A stretch of 64,000 nucleotides of DNA from assembly GCA_003349885.1 (NCBI GenBank), contig QFXC01000008.1:372001-436000 (forward strand). Direction: 5' to 3'. The notes beneath the pieces were generated by a model. It did no database searches, had not been told where the DNA came from, and worked only from the letters and a program-made list of their open reading frames with translations. Below, piece by piece: positions 37,401 through 47,170 of the stretch; position 1 is the stretch's first letter; every line of letters starts with the position of its first letter. This DNA is from an endosymbiont of Galathealinum brachiosum (GTDB lineage: Bacteria; Pseudomonadota; Gammaproteobacteria; SZUA-229). Both the position numbers and the translations under genes were made by a program.

Positions 37401-37566
37401 AGCCGCACTTGGCTTTATTCCAATGGCTCTTAATACAGGTATTGGCTCGGAAGTTCAGAGACCACTTGCAACTGTTGTTATTGGTGGAATTATTTCATCA
37501 ACCCTGTTAACGCTTGTGGTATTACCTGCATTGTATAAATTAGTACATGCACGAGAAGATAAATAG
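34462..37566 (+). CDS. czcA: CzcA/HME-type RND heavy-metal efflux pump
   Basis: 1034 residues, the normal RND size. First span at about 12-30, large periplasmic loop, then the span with the proton-relay motif LDFGLIIDGAVIIVEN (about 403-418), second loop and C-terminal spans. This motif is the HME type (Zn, Co, Cd, Cu or Ni); which metal is carried cannot be told. AAGGA precedes the ATG. Confidence 0.93.
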   Translation: MLEFIIKFSLARRWLVIALVFMTMLLGTWKFTQLPIDAVPDITNVQVVINTAAAGYTPLEVEQRVSYPIETAMAGLPKLSYTRSLSRYGLSQVTIVFEEGTDIYFARQLVGERLSSAKSNLPASLEPELGPISTGLGEIFMFTVDAENGATNADGSPVTSTDLRSVHDWIIRPQLMRVSGVVEINPIGGYKKQILVAPEPEKLLAYRISYADVVNALEQNNTNRGVGFIERNGAQLLMRVPGQASNLAELENILILQQQGIPVRIKDVAKVSLGKELRSGAATQNGHEVVLSTVFMLTGENSRAVANDVAIKLEEIKSSLPTGITATAVYDRTSLVDKTLATVQKNLLEGALLVIFVLFLLLGNMRAAFLTAAIIPIAMLMTITGMVQSKVSANLMSLGALDFGLIIDGAVIIVENCLRRLSESGRNKTLELKERLALVFDATQEVIRPALFGVFIITAVYIPIFALTGVEGKMFHPMALTVIIALVSAMILSITFVPAAIALIFRKPIKEKEGKVIKTACSVYKPVLMLSLKFRWSVLAAAMILIIVSAALTPKLGSEFMPNLDEGDIAMHALRIPGTSLDQAIHLQKNLEAEIKKLAEVETVFTKIGTAEVATDPMPPSVADNFIILKSRENWPDPEKPKSQVVAELEALVTPVPGNRYEFLQPIQMRFNELLAGVRAELAVKVFGDDFDQLIKLGEEIESAVKTVSGAADVSAEQATGLPVMTIQPDREAMSRYGLSIIELQDVLATALGGSVASQFYEGDRHSDIVVRLDEKLRSDTDSLIRLPVMLANGDYIPLGEVAKLNILNGYNQIYRENSKRRIVVTANVRGRDLGSFVKDVQKAIEDRVEIPAGYWVEYGGTYEKLQSATQRLSIVVPLTLALVIGLLIMALGSIKDAAIIFSGVPLALTGGILALLLRDIPFSISAAVGFIALSGIAVLNGLVMVAFIRDLRMHGQRLNDAIVDGALTRLRPVLMTALVAALGFIPMALNTGIGSEVQRPLATVVIGGIISSTLLTLVVLPALYKLVHAREDK

Positions 37567-37608
37567 TGAATATTATTAGATTAAAAAATAAACTATTAAC
37601 CCAATAAT

Positions 37609-38649
37609 TTAATACAACATCGGATATTCACGCCTGATTTTTTCAATTCCAGTGTAAACCTCGTCAGGTAATTTGAGTGATATAGAGTCAATGTTACTTT
37701 TTAACTGCTGCATTGTTGTCGCACCAATCAGCGTTGAATTAACAAATCTTTGATCATTAACAAAAGCTAATGACATCTGACAGACATCTAAATCATATTG
37801 TTTAGCCAGCTTTATGTATTGTTTAATTGCTGCATCAGTATGATTAGAACTTCGAAAATCAGGCCGTGAATCCAGCGACAGACGCGAACCTTCAGGGCGC
37901 GCTCCGTTCAGATATTTGCCACTTAACATACCTCTTGATAAAGGTGACCAGGCAAGTAACCCACAGTCCTCATGAGTTGCTATTTCACTCAGGTCCGGCT
38001 CAAAATGGCGACATAATAAAGAGTATTCGTTTTGAATAGATGCCATACGGGGCATATTGTTTGATTCGGCTAATTGCAGCCATTTAGTCATACCCCATGC
38101 CGTTTCATTTGATAAACCAATATGCCGAATTTTTCCTGCCTGAATCAGTTCATTCATTACCTGTAATACTTCGAGAAAGTTTTCTTCTTCAGCCTGCATA
38201 TCAAAATCTGGCTTAAAGCCCCACACCTGACCAAAATGATATGAGCCCCGATTAGGCCAGTGCAATTGGTAGAGATCTATATAATCAGTTTGTAATCGGC
38301 TCAGGCTACCTTCTACAGCCTGCATTATATTTTTTCTATCTATATAACTCTTCCCCTCCCTTATCCATGATAAACCCGGACCGGTTATTTTTGATGCAAG
38401 AATAACCCTGTCACGATTTTTTCTTTCAGCAAACCAGTTACCTATAATCGTTTCAGTCGTTCCAAAACTTTCTTTTGTGGGAGGTATTGCATACATTTCG
38501 GCAGTGTCAAAAAAATTAATACCTTTCTCAAGGGCATAATCCATTTGCTCAAAACCCTGATCCTGCGTATTTTGGCATCCCCAGGTCATGGTACCCAGCC
38601 CAATAACACTTATATCTAGTTCGGTTCGTCCCAGCTTTCTGTATTCCAT
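37609..38649 (-). CDS. aldo/keto reductase (Tas type)
   Basis: 346 residues. AKR pattern: F-D-T-A-E-M-Y with catalytic Asp and Tyr, L-A-S-K-I with the Lys, L-Y-Q-L-H-W with the His, and IGATTMQQLKSNI for the NADP phosphate site. The long insertion of Tas-like proteins is present (IPPTKESFGTTE). It reduces a carbonyl; substrate unknown. Convergent with czcA. Confidence 0.9.
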   Translation of the reverse strand: MEYRKLGRTELDISVIGLGTMTWGCQNTQDQGFEQMDYALEKGINFFDTAEMYAIPPTKESFGTTETIIGNWFAERKNRDRVILASKITGPGLSWIREGKSYIDRKNIMQAVEGSLSRLQTDYIDLYQLHWPNRGSYHFGQVWGFKPDFDMQAEEENFLEVLQVMNELIQAGKIRHIGLSNETAWGMTKWLQLAESNNMPRMASIQNEYSLLCRHFEPDLSEIATHEDCGLLAWSPLSRGMLSGKYLNGARPEGSRLSLDSRPDFRSSNHTDAAIKQYIKLAKQYDLDVCQMSLAFVNDQRFVNSTLIGATTMQQLKSNIDSISLKLPDEVYTGIEKIRREYPMLY

Positions 38650-39046
38650 TTTTTACCTTTTGTATTTAACACTTTTTGATTATGTATATTTATTTAACTA
38701 TAGGGTTTCAACAATGATTCAATTATACCAACCTCAACTCGATAAATATAAATAACCACCATTATTTAGACATAATATTGCAAAAGAAACTAATACACTG
38801 ATTTCTTCTTTAATAAATGATAATTTATTAAAAATTGACATGTATCCTTACCTTATAAGCTTTCCTGTTGATAATAACACCTGTGAATCCAGATTTTTAA
38901 TCTAAAAATGCGCTATCAAATCAGGATTAATTGCATTTTAACAACTATAAATTATTCTACTCCTAAAACATTACATATTATGAGAGTATTAACCAGTATC
39001 GGGTTATAAATACCAATAATCTAAAACACTAACATAGAGTCTATAT
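38650..39046. other. 397-nt gap between divergent genes
   Basis: Carries the promoters of the aldo/keto reductase and tdh. AT-rich; I see no conserved motif or riboswitch fold. Confidence 0.4.
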
Positions 39047-40093
39047 ATGAAAACAATGAAAGCATTAGTAAAAAAGGAAGCTAAAGAAGGCATCTGGATG
39101 GAGGATGTAGCCATTCCAGAGGTAGGAAACAATGATGTTTTAATTAAAATCCATAAAACGGCTATCTGCGGAACCGATATACATATATACAACTGGGATG
39201 ATTGGGCACAGAAAACCATTCCAGTACCAATGACGATTGGTCATGAGTTTGCCGGAGAAATTACCGAAATGGGCTCAAATGTTGGTGGGCTTAAAATAGG
39301 TGATATCGTTTCTGGCGAAGGACACATAGTTTGTGAACGTTGCCGCAACTGTCTGGCTGGACGACGCCACCTCTGCCCTAATACAATTGGTGTGGGTGTT
39401 AATCGTACCGGTGCATTTGCAGAATACATATCCATACCTGCTAAGAACGTTTATAAACCTGGCAAGGCAATTTCGACAGAACTTCTAGCCTGTTTTGATC
39501 CATTTGGAAATGCAGTACATACCGCTTTATCATTTAATATGGTTGGTGAGGATGTATTAATAACCGGTGCCGGCCCAATCGGAATTATGGCAGCTATGGT
39601 AGCCGCACATTGTGGTGCACGTAATATTGTAATTACTGATTTAAATCAGTATCGACTGGATTTATGTAAAAAAATTGTACCTAGAGCCATCCCATTAAAT
39701 GTAAATGATGGCCCTATCAGTAAAGACATGATGCATGAGTTGGGTATATTTGAAGGTTTTGATGTTGGACTGGAAATGTCCGGTTCACCAGATGCATTTA
39801 AAACAATGCTCAGTTTAATGATTAATGGCGGTAGTATTGCCATGTTAGCAATTATGCCAGACGGTACCGGTATCGACTGGAATCAGGTAGTTTTTAAAGG
39901 TCTGTTTATTAAAGGCATATATGGCCGAGAAATTTTTGAAACCTGGTACAAAGGTACAATGATGGTTCAAAGTGGTATTCCACTCGATAAAATCATTACC
40001 CATCGTTTTCACTATACTGATTTTCAAAAAGGTTTTGATGTGATGCGTTCAGGTGAGTCTGGTAAGGTTATTCTTAACTGGCAGGACGATTAA
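39047..40093 (+). CDS. tdh: L-threonine 3-dehydrogenase
   Basis: 348 residues. Medium-chain dehydrogenase: catalytic zinc C-G-T-D (about 40) and G-H-E-F; structural zinc set C-E-R-C-R-N-C-x7-C; NAD fold G-A-G-P-I-G (about 172). It oxidises threonine to 2-amino-3-oxobutyrate, which Kbl (next gene) cleaves. 100 nt separate the two, so an operon is likely. Confidence 0.93.
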   Translation: MKTMKALVKKEAKEGIWMEDVAIPEVGNNDVLIKIHKTAICGTDIHIYNWDDWAQKTIPVPMTIGHEFAGEITEMGSNVGGLKIGDIVSGEGHIVCERCRNCLAGRRHLCPNTIGVGVNRTGAFAEYISIPAKNVYKPGKAISTELLACFDPFGNAVHTALSFNMVGEDVLITGAGPIGIMAAMVAAHCGARNIVITDLNQYRLDLCKKIVPRAIPLNVNDGPISKDMMHELGIFEGFDVGLEMSGSPDAFKTMLSLMINGGSIAMLAIMPDGTGIDWNQVVFKGLFIKGIYGREIFETWYKGTMMVQSGIPLDKIITHRFHYTDFQKGFDVMRSGESGKVILNWQDD

Positions 40094-40193
40094 AAATATT
40101 AATATTCTGAATAATTTATTATTATGCGACTCAAATTCATGACTAATACTAATCGCATGAATTCGTAACCATTTACAGAAAAAAGAGATAACC

Positions 40194-41393
40194 ATGAGTT
40201 TTAAAAGCACCAAAGTAAGTTTAACGAAAGATCTAGCCGAAATTAAAGAAGCTGGTTTATGGAAAACTGAACGCATTATCGCTTCACAACAAAAAAATGA
40301 TATAACCCTTGCCGATGGCAGTGAAGTTATTAATATGTGCGCAAATAATTATCTGGGTCTGGCAAACAGTCCACAGGTTATACAAGCTGCTAAAGACAGT
40401 TATGATAAATGGGGGTTTGGTTTATCATCGGTACGTTTTATCTGTGGTACACAAACCATTCATAAAACGCTTGAAGACAAAGTATCAGAATTTTTAGGTA
40501 TGGAAAATACCATTCTTTACGCTGCCTGCTTTGATGCCAACACAGGACTTTTTGAAACGATACTAAATAATGAAGATGCTATTATTTCTGATGAGCTGAA
40601 TCATGCCTCAATTATTGATGGTGTACGATTATGTAAAGCAGCACGATATCGTTATAAAAATAACGACATGTTAGATCTCGAAGAAAAACTAAAAGAAGCC
40701 AAACAAACTGGTGCACGTCGCATTTTAATCACTACGGATGGTGTGTTCTCTATGGATGGCACTATTGCTCAACTAGATAAAATTTGTGACCTGGCAGATA
40801 AGTATGATGCAATGGTTCACCACGATGATTGTCATGCGGTTGGCTTTATGGGAAAAAATGGCCGTGGTATACATGAATACTGCGGTGTAATGGATCGTGT
40901 TGATATTATTACCGGCACCTTTGGTAAAGCATTAGGTGGCGCATCCGGTGGTTACACATCTGGACGTAAGGAAATTATCGACATGTTACGCCAACGCTCT
41001 CGCCCTTATTTATTTTCAAACACAGTAGCACCGGCAATATGTGCAGCAACACTTAAAGTTCTGGAGATGTTATCAACATCTACGGCTTTGCGTGATCAAC
41101 TACAGAAGAATACACACTACTTTAGAAAAGGTATGCGAGATGCGGGGTTCGATGTTGATGAAGGTGACCACCCTATTGTTCCTGTTATGTTAGGTGATGC
41201 AGTGTTAGCACAAAAAATGTCACAAAGATTACTTGAGCAAGGTGTATATGCAGTCGGTTTCTTTTTCCCGGTAGTTGCTAAAGGAAAGGCACGTATACGC
41301 ACTCAAATTTCAGCTGCTCATACAAAAGAGGACCTGGATACGGCTATTAGTGCTTTCAGAAAGACGTACAATGAATTAACTAATGCGCATTAA
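40194..41393 (+). CDS. kbl: glycine C-acetyltransferase (2-amino-3-ketobutyrate CoA ligase)
   Basis: 399 residues, alpha-oxoamine synthase class. [17 protein letters not shown] and the PLP-lysine motif [10 protein letters not shown] are all present. It cleaves the tdh product with CoA into glycine and acetyl-CoA. Pairing with tdh confirms the threonine catabolic route. Confidence 0.93.
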   Translation: MSFKSTKVSLTKDLAEIKEAGLWKTERIIASQQKNDITLADGSEVINMCANNYLGLANSPQVIQAAKDSYDKWGFGLSSVRFICGTQTIHKTLEDKVSEFLGMENTILYAACFDANTGLFETILNNEDAIISDELNHASIIDGVRLCKAARYRYKNNDMLDLEEKLKEAKQTGARRILITTDGVFSMDGTIAQLDKICDLADKYDAMVHHDDCHAVGFMGKNGRGIHEYCGVMDRVDIITGTFGKALGGASGGYTSGRKEIIDMLRQRSRPYLFSNTVAPAICAATLKVLEMLSTSTALRDQLQKNTHYFRKGMRDAGFDVDEGDHPIVPVMLGDAVLAQKMSQRLLEQGVYAVGFFFPVVAKGKARIRTQISAAHTKEDLDTAISAFRKTYNELTNAH

Positions 41394-41595
41394 AATCCTG
41401 GAACACTCAGGCCAATATAGCCTGATACAGTAAATACAGCCTTCTATAGCAACTTTTGAAAGTAGTTACAGCTGTAAATCTGAACTATATCTCACATTTA
41501 CCTGCTGAACACCGTATAATATGCTGAAAAAAGAATCAGATAATAATAGATTCTCTAATAAATGTTAAAACTAAACGATTAAATTTGATACGGAT

Positions 41596-41868
41596 ATGAC
41601 TATAAAAACACCTACCCCTGCTCGTGCAGCACATGAGATGCTTGAAGTTAAGAAATTATTAACATCTAAAGAAGTCAACTCACATATAAAACTTGGCTGG
41701 AAACTAATAGGTACTTTCAATTCATCCTGCGAAAAAGATGAAAAAACTCTCAATTACTGCATTGGATGGCCTAAATCAGCAGGAAAAATACAAAGCCCTG
41801 TAAAATCTTTCAATCAGAAAAACAAAGCAAGTAAAAACAAAAATAAATTTATTTACAGCATAAATTAA
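41596..41868 (+). CDS. 90-residue protein of unknown function
   Basis: A helical half followed by VNSHIKLGWKLIGTF, then C-E-K and C-I-G-W-P-K-S. The W-K-L-I-G-T plus C-x-G-W-P pattern resembles short proteins seen elsewhere in gammaproteobacteria without function. The opposite-strand frame is ruled out as the shadow. GGAT stands before the ATG. Confidence 0.6.
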   Translation: MTIKTPTPARAAHEMLEVKKLLTSKEVNSHIKLGWKLIGTFNSSCEKDEKTLNYCIGWPKSAGKIQSPVKSFNQKNKASKNKNKFIYSIN

Positions 41869-41976
41869 TTTATTCATATTCTACAAATATTTTTAACACT
41901 ACATCTTATAATATTGTGTAGAAATCATGCGTTTGCCTATAATATTTTAAACTTTTCTTTTTTATTCACTAATTTT

Positions 41977-42004
41977 AAAAAAAAAGAGCTGGAAAACCAG
42001 CTCT
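41977..42004 (-). terminator. intrinsic terminator of the lipoprotein gene
   Basis: On the minus strand: AGAGCTGG, TTTT, CCAGCTCT, then a run of T. It ends the gene at 42032. Confidence 0.9.
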
Positions 42005-42031
42005 AAATTCGATCAATATAAATATCAGGTA

Positions 42032-42403
42032 TTAGCTAGCTGATTTTTTATCTTCTGCGTTAACCACTGTTTTTTCTTCTTCTGTTGTTTTACCGGCTTC
42101 TTTTGTTACTTCTTTAGTCTCAGCAGCAATATTTTTATTAAAAATTACATTTACCGAACCAGTTGCATTATTAACAGGTTTTACAATTACGTCTGTTGAT
42201 TCCTGATTTGACTCAACATCAGTAGGAGTTGCTACTTCATTATTAATTGTTTCACCTGTTTCTGTCGTTTCAACTTCGGTAGCAGGCGTTTCAACAATTG
42301 CCTCTTCAGTTTGAGAGTCTACACTTGCTGATTTTTCATTACACGCTGAGATCACAAACAAACCACTCATAACTAATACTGCTAATAAGATACTATTTTT
42401 CAT
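42032..42403 (-). CDS. acidic lipoprotein of unknown function
   Basis: 123 residues. Signal with lipobox F-V-I-S-A-C near 21. The mature part is Glu/Thr/Val-rich and low in complexity, a likely disordered linker. No domain. Closed by the terminator at 41977-42004. Confidence 0.75.
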   Translation of the reverse strand: MKNSILLAVLVMSGLFVISACNEKSASVDSQTEEAIVETPATEVETTETGETINNEVATPTDVESNQESTDVIVKPVNNATGSVNVIFNKNIAAETKEVTKEAGKTTEEEKTVVNAEDKKSAS

Positions 42404-42615
42404 ATATAATCCTCTGTTAAATTTAATTTAAAACATTTTTTAAAGCTTGAGACGTGACGATATCATCAAGCAACAGAGTTTAAATATTTAATTACTATTA
42501 TTATAAAACACTTCACAAAAGTAATTCATAAATACAGTATTTAATAAATTATTTAATTAATATGAATTACTTCAAGTTTTTAAATTGCATACTATGAGTT
42601 AGATTAAAAATAGAA

Positions 42616-43854
42616 CTACTTTAAACTATTTTCAAGTTCAACCAGTTCACGGTCTCGAATACCCAACAAATATAAAATTGCATCAAGACCTAAATTAGTT
42701 ATAGAGTGTTTAGCCTGTTCTTTTACTAAAGGCTTTGCATGAAAAGCAATTCCTAAACCAGCTATAGCTAACATAGGTAAATCATTCGCTCCATCACCTA
42801 CCGCAATGACCTGTTCTGTGCTTATCCCTTCCTGCTGAGCTATTTGAGTTAATAATTTAGCTTTCATCTGCCCATCAACAATCTCACCTTTCACTTTGCC
42901 AGTTAATTTACCATTTTCAAAATCAAGCTGATTGGCATAAACATAATCGACACCCAGCTTTTCTTTTAAATATTCTGCAAAATAGGTAAAACCACCTGAG
43001 AGAATAGCCACTTTATAACCAAAATGACGAAGATGTCTAATCAAACGAGCAGCACCTTCAGTAATAGGTAGACTTTCAGCTATTTCTTTCAATACCGATT
43101 CATCCATTCCTTTCAACAAAGCCATGCGTTGACGGAAGCTTTCAGAAAAATCGATTTCACCGCGCATTGCAGATTCAGTAATTTTCGCTACCTGATCACC
43201 TACTCCAGCAGCTTTAGCCAGTTCATCAATAACTTCAACCTGTATTAAAGTTGAATCCATATCAAAACAAACCAGTCTGCGGCTGCGCCGATAAAGATTA
43301 TCTTCCTGAACAGCGATATCGAGATCTAACTCCTGTGATATATGCAAAAAGGATGCATGCATAGCTGCTATATCCTGCACATCACCCGTTAAAGACAACT
43401 GAACCGATGCCCCTCTAGAAGATGAATTGCCCTGCTGACTTAACGACAAACGACCAGACAAACGACTAATCTGATCAATATTGAACCCCTGGTCTTTAAC
43501 TACTTCGGTAACCCTGCTCAGATGTTTAGCCGTAATTTGCCTGCCTAGTAAGGTTACGATATGTTTTGCCTGACCCTGCGCGTTTACCCAATGCTCATAT
43601 TCTGCTTTTGTAATGGGCGTAAAACGGGCATTCAAATTTAATTCATGCGCTTTAAACAAAATATCCTTAAATACAGAACAGCTTTTAGCATCTTCAGGCG
43701 ATTCAATTAAAAAGCCCAGAGATAGACTTTCATGAATAACTGACTGACCGATATCGAGTATATTGATATCATAACTTGATAAAATTGACATTAATGCAGA
43801 AGTTAAACCTGCTCGATCCTGACCTGAGATAGTAATTAATACAACCTCTGACAT
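42616..43854 (-). CDS. serB: phosphoserine phosphatase with N-terminal ACT domains
   Basis: 412 residues. Two ACT-like regulatory segments (ITISGQDRAGLTSALM and IVTLLGRQITAKHLS) precede a HAD phosphatase from about 193: D-M-D-S-T with the nucleophile Asp, SGGFTYF, and G-D-G-A-N-D. It makes serine in the last biosynthetic step. Monocistronic by spacing. Confidence 0.93.
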   Translation of the reverse strand: MSEVVLITISGQDRAGLTSALMSILSSYDINILDIGQSVIHESLSLGFLIESPEDAKSCSVFKDILFKAHELNLNARFTPITKAEYEHWVNAQGQAKHIVTLLGRQITAKHLSRVTEVVKDQGFNIDQISRLSGRLSLSQQGNSSSRGASVQLSLTGDVQDIAAMHASFLHISQELDLDIAVQEDNLYRRSRRLVCFDMDSTLIQVEVIDELAKAAGVGDQVAKITESAMRGEIDFSESFRQRMALLKGMDESVLKEIAESLPITEGAARLIRHLRHFGYKVAILSGGFTYFAEYLKEKLGVDYVYANQLDFENGKLTGKVKGEIVDGQMKAKLLTQIAQQEGISTEQVIAVGDGANDLPMLAIAGLGIAFHAKPLVKEQAKHSITNLGLDAILYLLGIRDRELVELENSLK

Positions 43855-44015
43855 TTATCACCCACCTGACTCATCTAATTAAACAAACACCATTTTATCA
43901 GAATCAGGGAGGTTATGTACTTCGCTCTCATAAATACACATATACATTAAAGCATTTTTATAATGTCTATCTAAGAGCCAGGCCAGACATTACTAACAGC
44001 TAGCACTCTATATAA

Positions 44016-44927
44016 TTAATACACATATTTATTAGTGTAATTATAATTCGTTGACGAATGCCTTTGGGCTCTCCTTTCCTGCTCTACCTGTTTAAAAATT
44101 AACTGCATTGCCCGTAAATAGGGTACAACACCATTTTTAATCATTATCTTTCGCCCCTCTTTACTATGTGCAAAAGCTATAAATGCTTTTATCTCTTTAA
44201 GCCGCGGGCTATCTTTTCTGTAAGTTAAATACAGGGGTCTATACAATAGATATCCGCCCTTCTTTATTGACTCTGTATCAGGTGAAACACCATTAAGGTT
44301 AAGTATTTTTAAATCACGTAATCGTGCACTACTAATACCTGATATACCTAAAGCATATATATTTTGCTGTATGGATTTTTCCAATGGGCCACTGGATTTA
44401 AACTCCTGTGATGAATCGAACTCGACATACGGACTGTAAAAAAGTAACTTTCTGATCATAAATCCAACACCCGATATTTTACCCTGACGAGTAAAGAGTT
44501 CAATTTTATGATCCGGGCCACCTAGCTCCTTCCAGCTTGTTAGTTCACCCATGTATATAGATTTCAACTGCTCAAGTGTTATATTTTTCACCGGATTATT
44601 CTTGTGTACAATTACGGCTAGAGCATCCCATGCAAGTGGCTCAAAAGATACCGAACTCTCTAAATCATTTCCTGGTAAATATAAACGACAGGAACCACCT
44701 AAATCAGCACTTTTATCAGATACTTTTCTAATACCTTTGGTTGCTCCTCCTCCCTGTATATTTATATCTATTCCAGTTTTCTTCTTAAATGATTTAGACA
44801 TCTCATTCATATAAGCTTTTTTGCTTATTCCGCAACCGACCCAGTTGATAGTATCGGAATAAGCGATTGAACTAAAAAAATACAAAACAAATAATTTTGC
44901 TAATAACACTAAATTAATACTTTTCAT
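44016..44927 (-). CDS. PstS-like periplasmic phosphate-binding protein
   Basis: 303 residues. Signal peptide ending near AYS, then the PBP fold: GGGATKGIRKVSDKSADLGGS, SWKELGG and F-T-R-Q-G-K-I-S-G. An extended basic end (RAQRHSSTNYNYTNK) follows. No permease or ATPase genes of a Pst system are nearby, so it is an orphan binding protein that could feed a distant system or a sensor. Confidence 0.82.
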   Translation of the reverse strand: MKSINLVLLAKLFVLYFFSSIAYSDTINWVGCGISKKAYMNEMSKSFKKKTGIDINIQGGGATKGIRKVSDKSADLGGSCRLYLPGNDLESSVSFEPLAWDALAVIVHKNNPVKNITLEQLKSIYMGELTSWKELGGPDHKIELFTRQGKISGVGFMIRKLLFYSPYVEFDSSQEFKSSGPLEKSIQQNIYALGISGISSARLRDLKILNLNGVSPDTESIKKGGYLLYRPLYLTYRKDSPRLKEIKAFIAFAHSKEGRKIMIKNGVVPYLRAMQLIFKQVEQERRAQRHSSTNYNYTNKYVY

Positions 44928-44983
44928 AACGGACTACTCATTTCAATCATAAATAATAAAATCAGAATAACAAATACTAATAG

Positions 44984-46189
44984 TTATACTTTGTCATATT
45001 TTCTAAAGTTATCTGTTAATAGATTCATATCGACCAATGAACACAGTAAGGCATCGATTAAAGTTGAGTCTTCATACATAATCCTGTAACTAGTCACTTT
45101 TATAGTAAGAGCTGAACCGGTAATAATCGAACCTAATACCAGTAACGAACCTAATGACAAAGTAGAAACACCCGTTATACCCTGACCAATCGTGCAACCC
45201 ATCCCTAGCACTCCACCTGTACCCATTAAAACAGCACCCGATATATGTTTAATTGCATCTTCTATATTATAAAACCAGATAAATCTAAACTGTTTTGAAA
45301 AGATAGAAGCTATAAAAGAACCGGATATCACACCAAAGATAGCAACAACACCAAATGTAATTAAAGAAAAATCAAATGGACTAGCTGCATAATTTAACAT
45401 TTCACCCATTGGGTTTATAAATGTATAAGATTGCACACCGACACCCACAGGAACCACATCCATCCACTCTGCAGCTTCAATGGCTTGTTGACCTAGAGAA
45501 CCTCCAGATATAAACCAACCAGCTACAACCATTAGACCGATGATAATACCGCCCAATATATTATGTTTTGTATTAAGTAAGTCTTTTGACTTCAAAGCTA
45601 TAAATAAAAATATGAAAGCTACTGATAGACCAGTAATTAATCGAATTATATCCACATCATTAAAATTAAAAAATGATAAAATAATTGAATCTAATGATTG
45701 ATTTTTAATCTGATATAAAGACAGGTCAATTGCGGTCGAGTTAATCCAGCTATGAAAAATAATTTCATACAACTCTGTTTTAGTTAGAAGATATGCTGTT
45801 GCCCCAGTTATTAATAAAACCATTAATGACTTTAAGTTCCCTCCACCAATATTAACCATCGTTTTATTACCACAACCACTAGCTAATGTCATACCAACAC
45901 CGAATAGTAGCCCACCTAATACATAACGTAACCATGCAAAATTTGCCGTTTTATATGGCGGCAGGGTTGAATCAAAAGAGATACCGTAAAAATATTGCAT
46001 TAACACCACTCCAGCTATAGCAACTGAAATTGCCAGCATCCAGGCGCCAATACGACCGGTATCTCCCATATTAATCCAGTCTGAAACTGCACCCATAGTG
46101 CAGAAATTTGTTTTATTCGCAGCAAACCCCATAATAAGAGCAGCAGAAAATGATAAAAGAAGAACGATAATTGTAGCATCGATTTCCAT
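44984..46189 (-). CDS. YeeE/YedE-family sulfur transporter
   Basis: 401 residues, about ten membrane spans. The cysteine motifs of this family are present: N-F-C-T-M-G near 27-32, A-S-G-C-G-N-K near 105-111 and G-M-G-C-T-I-G-Q-G near 340. In TsuA these cysteines pass thiosulfate. It likely takes up thiosulfate or another sulfur species. A G11 tract is 60 nt upstream of the start. Confidence 0.88.
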   Translation of the reverse strand: MEIDATIIVLLLSFSAALIMGFAANKTNFCTMGAVSDWINMGDTGRIGAWMLAISVAIAGVVLMQYFYGISFDSTLPPYKTANFAWLRYVLGGLLFGVGMTLASGCGNKTMVNIGGGNLKSLMVLLITGATAYLLTKTELYEIIFHSWINSTAIDLSLYQIKNQSLDSIILSFFNFNDVDIIRLITGLSVAFIFLFIALKSKDLLNTKHNILGGIIIGLMVVAGWFISGGSLGQQAIEAAEWMDVVPVGVGVQSYTFINPMGEMLNYAASPFDFSLITFGVVAIFGVISGSFIASIFSKQFRFIWFYNIEDAIKHISGAVLMGTGGVLGMGCTIGQGITGVSTLSLGSLLVLGSIITGSALTIKVTSYRIMYEDSTLIDALLCSLVDMNLLTDNFRKYDKV

Positions 46190-46249
46190 TAGATTAACCT
46201 CAAAAATTAGTTAAATGAAAACCCTTTATTAGATAAAATATTTAATTCA

Positions 46250-46260
46250 GGGGGGGGGGG
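46250..46260. repeat. homopolymer of eleven G
   Basis: Eleven consecutive G between the YeeE/YedE gene (start 46189, minus strand) and the stop of the 46273 gene. In the transport gene's direction it is C11, about 61 nt before its ATG. G/C runs of this length can slip. Confidence 0.9.
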
Positions 46261-46272
46261 ATATATAAAATA

Positions 46273-46554
46273 TCATTGAGAATATGAATCAAAAATAATA
46301 CACAGGTGTATAAAGTAGAAAACAGTAGGCACTTCATCAATCTCAGTCATGCAAAATTTAAATGTATAATTAATACAATTATGAGAAACACCAGATTTTG
46401 ATAACAGGTTAACCCAATATTCAGTCCATTTATTACGGTCTGACTTAAGGCCCCACTTATCATTAAACTCTTCATACATATTATCTACAATTTCGTTTAC
46501 TTTATTCATATAAGTAGAATCATGATAAAGATCGAATTCAATCACTGTGCACAT
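46273..46554 (-). CDS. 93-residue protein of unknown function
   Basis: Acidic and helical, with W-T-E-Y-W-V-N-L-L-S-K-S near the middle and two C-terminal cysteines. AGGAAA lies 7 nt before the ATG, so it is probably translated. No family recognised. It precedes the G11 tract and the transporter gene on the same strand. Confidence 0.6.
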   Translation of the reverse strand: MCTVIEFDLYHDSTYMNKVNEIVDNMYEEFNDKWGLKSDRNKWTEYWVNLLSKSGVSHNCINYTFKFCMTEIDEVPTVFYFIHLCIIFDSYSQ

Positions 46555-46874
46555 TCACATTTCCTGATTATTTATAAAGTATATTGTCAAAATCCATTAC
46601 AAACTGATTTATTAATATTGAGAAGAACGATATGACGTAAATTACGTATTGTTAATTCAATAAAAGAAAAATATGCATCCCTGCAAAATTTACTTAACTT
46701 AAGCTTCACTTCCATTTAAATACTTAGGTAAGAAGATAAGAGCAATCTATATGCCAACAACAGATAAAAACTAAATTTTGACTAACAACCAATGAAATTC
46801 TTCATATACAGCAACACATTGAGGATAATTAGAAGATAGTAATATAGACATTATTGAAAGCATAAATTTCAAAA

Positions 46875-46924
46875 ATGAAACATAGCTGTTTCAATTTAAA
46901 ACAGCTATGTTTCATATTGAAACA
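46875..46924. promoter_or_regulatory. cluster of TGAAACA/TGTTTCA inverted repeats
   Basis: A 17-bp perfect arm pair (46875-46891 and 46899-46915) is formed of TGAAACA-TAGC-TGTTTCA and a second TGTTTCA-TAT-TGAAACA dyad ending at 46924. Paired TGAAACA/TGTTTCA half-sites are typical of upstream activator sites for NtrC-type regulators. It lies about 250 nt before the kinase gene. Confidence 0.65.
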
Positions 46925-46999
46925 CTTCATGTAAGTAATAATTAATATTAATTTAGATATGATTAAAACATTAAAGACACTGTATTATTAGATTAAGAT

Positions 47000-47014
47000 T
47001 GTTTATATGAAACA
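47000..47014 (+). promoter_or_regulatory. third, looser TGTTT/TGAAACA site
   Basis: TGTTT-ATA-TGAAACA, a shorter variant of the dyads upstream. May be a third contact for the same regulator, or chance. Confidence 0.35.
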
Positions 47015-47170
47015 AGCGACTATCATATATAGATATGATAATAAACAGTTTAGATATACCATATCTATAAAGTGACAACTTTCTATATTTTTTATAACCG
47101 ATACTATATAAGCACCACACAAGACAAGCGGATATTAAAATAACATAAAATACATTTTTGTATAAGCACT

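Larger units (their letters stand above)
46555..47170. other. regulatory gap with TGTTTCA sites
   Basis: 616-nt divergent region before the NtrC-type pair. It holds the inverted-repeat cluster at 46875-46924 and a degraded site at 47000-47014; the rest is AT-rich. I see no sigma-54 -24/-12 promoter element. Confidence 0.5.

Noticed and set aside
41571..41753. minus-strand 60-codon frame
   Set aside because: Antisense shadow of the 41596 gene, which has the W-K-L-I-G-T and C-x-G-W-P pattern.
46250..46260. G11 as an assembly or sequencing artefact
   Set aside because: Not fully excluded, but the tract is clean with normal sequence either side, so I report it as a real feature to verify.
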